Part shown: positions 5,661 through 6,690 of the stretch, piece by piece | Layout of the letters: the number at the start of each line of letters is the position of its first letter | How positions within the stretch are numbered: position 1 is the stretch's first letter | DNA from: PWND01 sp964601515 | GTDB lineage: Bacteria; Bacteroidota; Bacteroidia; Bacteroidales; UBA7960 | Direction: 5' to 3' | NCBI GenBank assembly: GCA_964601515.1 | Contig: CAZRNU010000159.1 | Location: 1 to 6,690 of the forward strand | DNA: 6,690 nt | The notes under the pieces: generated by a model | Database searches by the model: none | What the model saw: the letters and a program-made list of their open reading frames with translations, nothing else | What the model was told of the DNA's origin: nothing | Position numbers and translations under genes: made by a program

Positions 5661-6033
5661 AATACTTTTTATAATTAAACCGCTATCTCAACCTTCGAAG
5701 GGTCTGCTGCAACCAATACCGAACATGGATATTTCTTCATTTCGTATCGTCCGCGCACATACAAATTTCAGAAAGTTTACCTATCTTTTACTCGCGATCG
5801 CTCTACCCCTGCCTATAAAGGGCTTGATATTTCGGGAGTTGTCGTACATATTGCATCTATACATACATTTATAAAACGATATAGCTACTCCTGTTCCTAA
5901 AGGCTCGCTGCTACGTTCCTTCTAAATTTACCATACGAATCCCCCGTTATTCCGTAGTACATAAAGTACCTGCAAGCCATTATTATTCCAGTCTTCCCAT
6001 TAAGGTAAATAAATGTACTCATCGGGATCAAAA

Positions 6034-6061
6034 ATTATTCATTGTATTGAGTTTTAATCAA
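6034..6061 (-). promoter_or_regulatory. Possible promoter overlapping the S-4TM stop codon
   Basis: The minus strand has TTGATT (6061-6056), 16 nt, then AATAAT (6039-6034), a 4/6 and 5/6 match to the sigma-A consensus. A start near 6027 would produce an RNA of about 420 nt ending at the terminator at 5606. In AT-rich DNA such matches are common, so this is only suggestive. Confidence 0.3.
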
Positions 6062-6690
6062 TTCTACTAACTCCTTATTTGATGTCTGTGCTATATCTTC
6101 ATATCGGTCACGATATCTGAAATAAAATCTATCCGGTATCAGAGGACTCGCTGATCGATTTTCAAAAATCATATCTTGTAAACATCTAATATCATTTTGC
6201 AATTTTTCATCTGGATACAACTCTTTCGCTCTTAGTCTTTCAATAATACTATCAAGTTTATTTTTCATATCATTCAAATTTTGAATTGCTTTTTTATTAT
6301 CACGGTCAATTTTATAAACAAGAACGCCTCCAGGTAAAATTGGTGAAATAACAGACATAATAAATCCACTGAGCGTGATGCCATTAAATAATGCTATTAA
6401 TAACAAAAAGATAAAAATGGTCGCTGTGCTAAGAATTAGAAAATTAGAGTATTTTTCTCTTAATTTTTGATTCCACCAGCAATTAGTGCTTTGGCAAATA
6501 ATTCTGCCATATTTTAGATCTGCCATATCCATTCCAGGATACCAATTTACTAACAAGTCAAAGTTTTTATTTTTTGAAAGATACTTCTTACTATTTTCTT
6601 GTATAGTTTCTAACATAGTTCCATGGCTATTTTTTATATAATTAAAGGGGATTTGTAGTACGTCACAGTCAAAATCTTCTTGAATAATTG
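6035..6690 (-). CDS. S-4TM family (SLATT-type) putative pore-forming effector, C-terminal part (5' end outside window)
   Basis: The frame is open to the window edge, with 217 residues visible. An ATG at 6616 is internal: the codons before it encode IIQEDFDCDVLQIPFNYIKN, which fits the family's Phe-Asp-Cys...Pro-Phe/Trp-Asn block. Landmarks follow in order: WYPG (about 49-52), a GRIICQSTNCWW block (about 61-72) followed by KLREKY, two hydrophobic helices (about 81-102 and 103-126), a charged helix (127-160), then LQD (about 170) and PLIPDRFY (about 182-189). This order matches what I remember of S-4TM proteins, usually about 300 residues, so roughly the first 80-100 residues with two more membrane helices are missing. 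The family is predicted to form membrane pores as effectors of nucleotide-signal defence systems. Its activating partner would lie upstream, out of view. A strong terminator separates it from the GTPase operon. Confidence 0.85.
   Translation of the reverse strand, partial: IIQEDFDCDVLQIPFNYIKNSHGTMLETIQENSKKYLSKNKNFDLLVNWYPGMDMADLKYGRIICQSTNCWWNQKLREKYSNFLILSTATIFIFLLLIALFNGITLSGFIMSVISPILPGGVLVYKIDRDNKKAIQNLNDMKNKLDSIIERLRAKELYPDEKLQNDIRCLQDMIFENRSASPLIPDRFYFRYRDRYEDIAQTSNKELVELIKTQYNE

Larger units (their letters stand above)
5606..6027 (-). ncRNA. Candidate structured non-coding RNA (or long 3' UTR) of about 400 nt
   Basis: No well-supported gene is present between the S-4TM stop and the next operon, yet the segment is visibly richer in G and C than its neighbours and ends in a strong minus-strand terminator. 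A possible promoter overlaps the S-4TM stop codon. Local hairpins can be drawn: GTAC-TTTAT-GTAC near 5970; TACGGAAT with ATTCGTA around a G-rich loop near 5964-5934; ACTCC with GGGGT enclosing GCC/GGC near 5840-5805; a GCGATCGC palindrome near 5802-5795; AAAG with CTTT near 5786-5770; and CCTTCGAAGG near 5701-5692. It matches no riboswitch or RNA class I can recall. Alternatives are an untranslated tail of the S-4TM mRNA or the decayed remains of a gene; no minus-strand frame is open throughout. Confidence 0.35.

Noticed and set aside
5641..5783. Short protein-like minus-strand frames (for example VNFLKFVCARTIRNEE and KKYPCSVLVAADPSKV)
   Set aside because: They lie in different frames, are broken by stops, lack ribosome sites and match no family I recognise; recorded only as a caution that the region could be a decayed gene.
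5590..5874. 94-codon plus-strand frame in the intergenic region
   Set aside because: It has no ribosome binding site, lies antisense to a segment with minus-strand signals, runs through the minus-strand terminator, and its translation resembles no family I know.
5885..5921. Imperfect direct repeat AGGAAC...GTAGC in the putative RNA
   Set aside because: Only two short copies with an insertion between them; too little to call a repeat family or an array.
6616..6690. S-4TM gene as a short complete gene starting at 6616
   Set aside because: The frame stays open upstream to the window edge and encodes family-typical residues, so the ATG at 6616 is internal.

Overview
The window is AT-rich with strong AGGAGG-type ribosome binding sites and reads as a low-GC Gram-positive genome, most likely a clostridial relative. 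The genus cannot be named from this sequence. Every convincing gene is on the minus strand, so transcription runs from high to low coordinates. There is no transposase, integrase, tRNA, rRNA or CRISPR array.

Layout in transcription order. (1) 6690-6035: the 3' two-thirds of a gene for an S-4TM family (SLATT-type) membrane protein, a predicted pore-forming effector. Its 5' end lies beyond the window. (2) 6034-5492: a gene-poor stretch. It has a possible promoter over the S-4TM stop codon, a hairpin-rich and more GC-rich segment of about 400 nt, and a very good Rho-independent terminator at 5645-5606. This may be an independent non-coding RNA. The promoter of the next operon follows, carrying palindromes that look like operators. 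(3) 5458-775: a compact four-gene operon encoding an XRE-type HTH fused to a dynamin-like GTPase with a hydrophobic C-terminal region; a coiled-coil protein of unknown function; a GHH/HNH-type nuclease followed by a multi-pass membrane domain; and a small SUKH/SMI1-like protein that is probably its immunity factor. (4) 605-1: two genes of conserved hypothetical type, a four-cysteine (probably zinc-binding) 130-residue protein and the N-terminus of another protein that runs off the window.

The main interest is the four-gene operon. My reading, which is inference, is a membrane-associated anti-phage or abortive-infection module. A self-regulated GTPase would sense or remodel membrane, a coiled-coil protein would couple it to the effector, and a membrane-anchored nuclease would be held in check by a co-translated immunity protein. 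The neighbouring S-4TM effector suggests a defence island. The combination resembles Eleos (LeoA/LeoBC dynamin-like proteins) and polymorphic toxin-immunity pairs in part, but I do not recognise this exact gene set as a named system.
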